A stretch of 43,607 bases of DNA from an uncultured Chromatiaceae bacterium (GTDB lineage Bacteria > Pseudomonadota > Gammaproteobacteria > Enterobacterales > Alteromonadaceae). This document shows positions 43,547-43,607 of the stretch, piece after piece. The translations under genes and the position numbers were made by a program. The stretch lies in contig CALJUX010000052.1 of NCBI GenBank assembly GCA_937978655.1, positions 1-43,607 of the forward strand, given 5' to 3'. Numbering within the stretch: the first letter of the stretch is position 1; every line of letters begins with the position of its first letter. The notes under the pieces are model-generated. The model had not been told where the DNA came from and searched no databases. It saw nothing but the letters and a program-made list of their open reading frames with translations.

Positions 43547-43607
43547 GAGCTTTACTTTCTTGTCGGTAAGAGTCTGTTTTTGTCGACAGTCGACAGCATC
43601 AGGTGCC
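43547..43607 (+). repeat. direct repeat copy B at the contig end
   Basis: The final 54 bases are identical to 43350-43403 and the contig stops exactly at the end of the shared sequence. This is the usual sign of an assembly break at a repeat. Confidence 0.95.

Overview
The window looks like one contig from a Gammaproteobacterium, most plausibly Rheinheimera or a close relative (Chromatiales/Alteromonadales grade). This is inferred from gene content: a CpxR-type regulator, the prlC–rsmJ neighbourhood, several c-di-GMP proteins, a TonB-dependent receptor next to a lipoprotein pullulanase, a copA–cueR pair and a RAYT-type transposase. Both ends are technical. Bases 1-51 match the Illumina P7/index/read-2 adapter rather than genome. 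The last 54 bases exactly repeat a segment about 200 bp upstream, as expected where an assembler stopped at a repeat. No rRNA, tRNA, CRISPR array or prophage was seen.

Left part (52-12202), almost all minus strand: a truncated CpxR-like response regulator; a MASE1-PAS-PAS-GGDEF-EAL protein; a compact operon prlC – lipoprotein – Tag-like glycosylase – rsmJ – peroxiredoxin, whose upstream region has a good heat-shock sigma-32 promoter candidate; a 7TM EAL protein with a degenerate GGDEF domain; a GNAT acetyltransferase; and a periplasmic solute-binding-like protein. The operon combines proteolysis, DNA and rRNA maintenance and peroxide defence, which fits a stress theme.

Middle (12325-31257): a plus-strand lipoprotein M3 peptidase ends at a classical terminator. 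It is followed by a structured 150-nt stretch with a second terminator, a candidate small RNA or leader. Then come a class I glutamine amidotransferase with a small unknown protein, a PhzF-family protein that seems to lack the catalytic glutamate, a second GNAT protein, and the copper pair cueR/copA with a CueR-type operator placed as in E. coli PcopA. A membrane-anchored AraC regulator, two DUF2306-like membrane proteins around a lipoprotein serine hydrolase, a LytS/LytTR two-component pair, a rhodanese, a secreted TPR protein, a small membrane protein, an LpqC-like esterase and a JmjC-like cupin oxygenase follow.

Right part (31426-43607): a minimal alpha-glucan utilisation pair (TonB-dependent receptor plus a 1327-residue pullulanase with duplicated C-terminal modules). 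Next are a chemoreceptor whose signalling domain precedes its probable sensor domain, an Hpt–HD-GYP fusion protein, and a nitroreductase with a palindromic operator over its promoter. The contig ends in a RAYT-type Y1 transposase flanked by short palindromic repeats in opposite orientations.

No wholly new multi-gene system stands out. The best leads are the RAYT/repeat unit, the structured RNA candidate near 14.6 kb, the sigma-32 promoter of the prlC operon, the Hpt–HD-GYP fusion, and the two family members (PhzF, Tag) lacking key residues.
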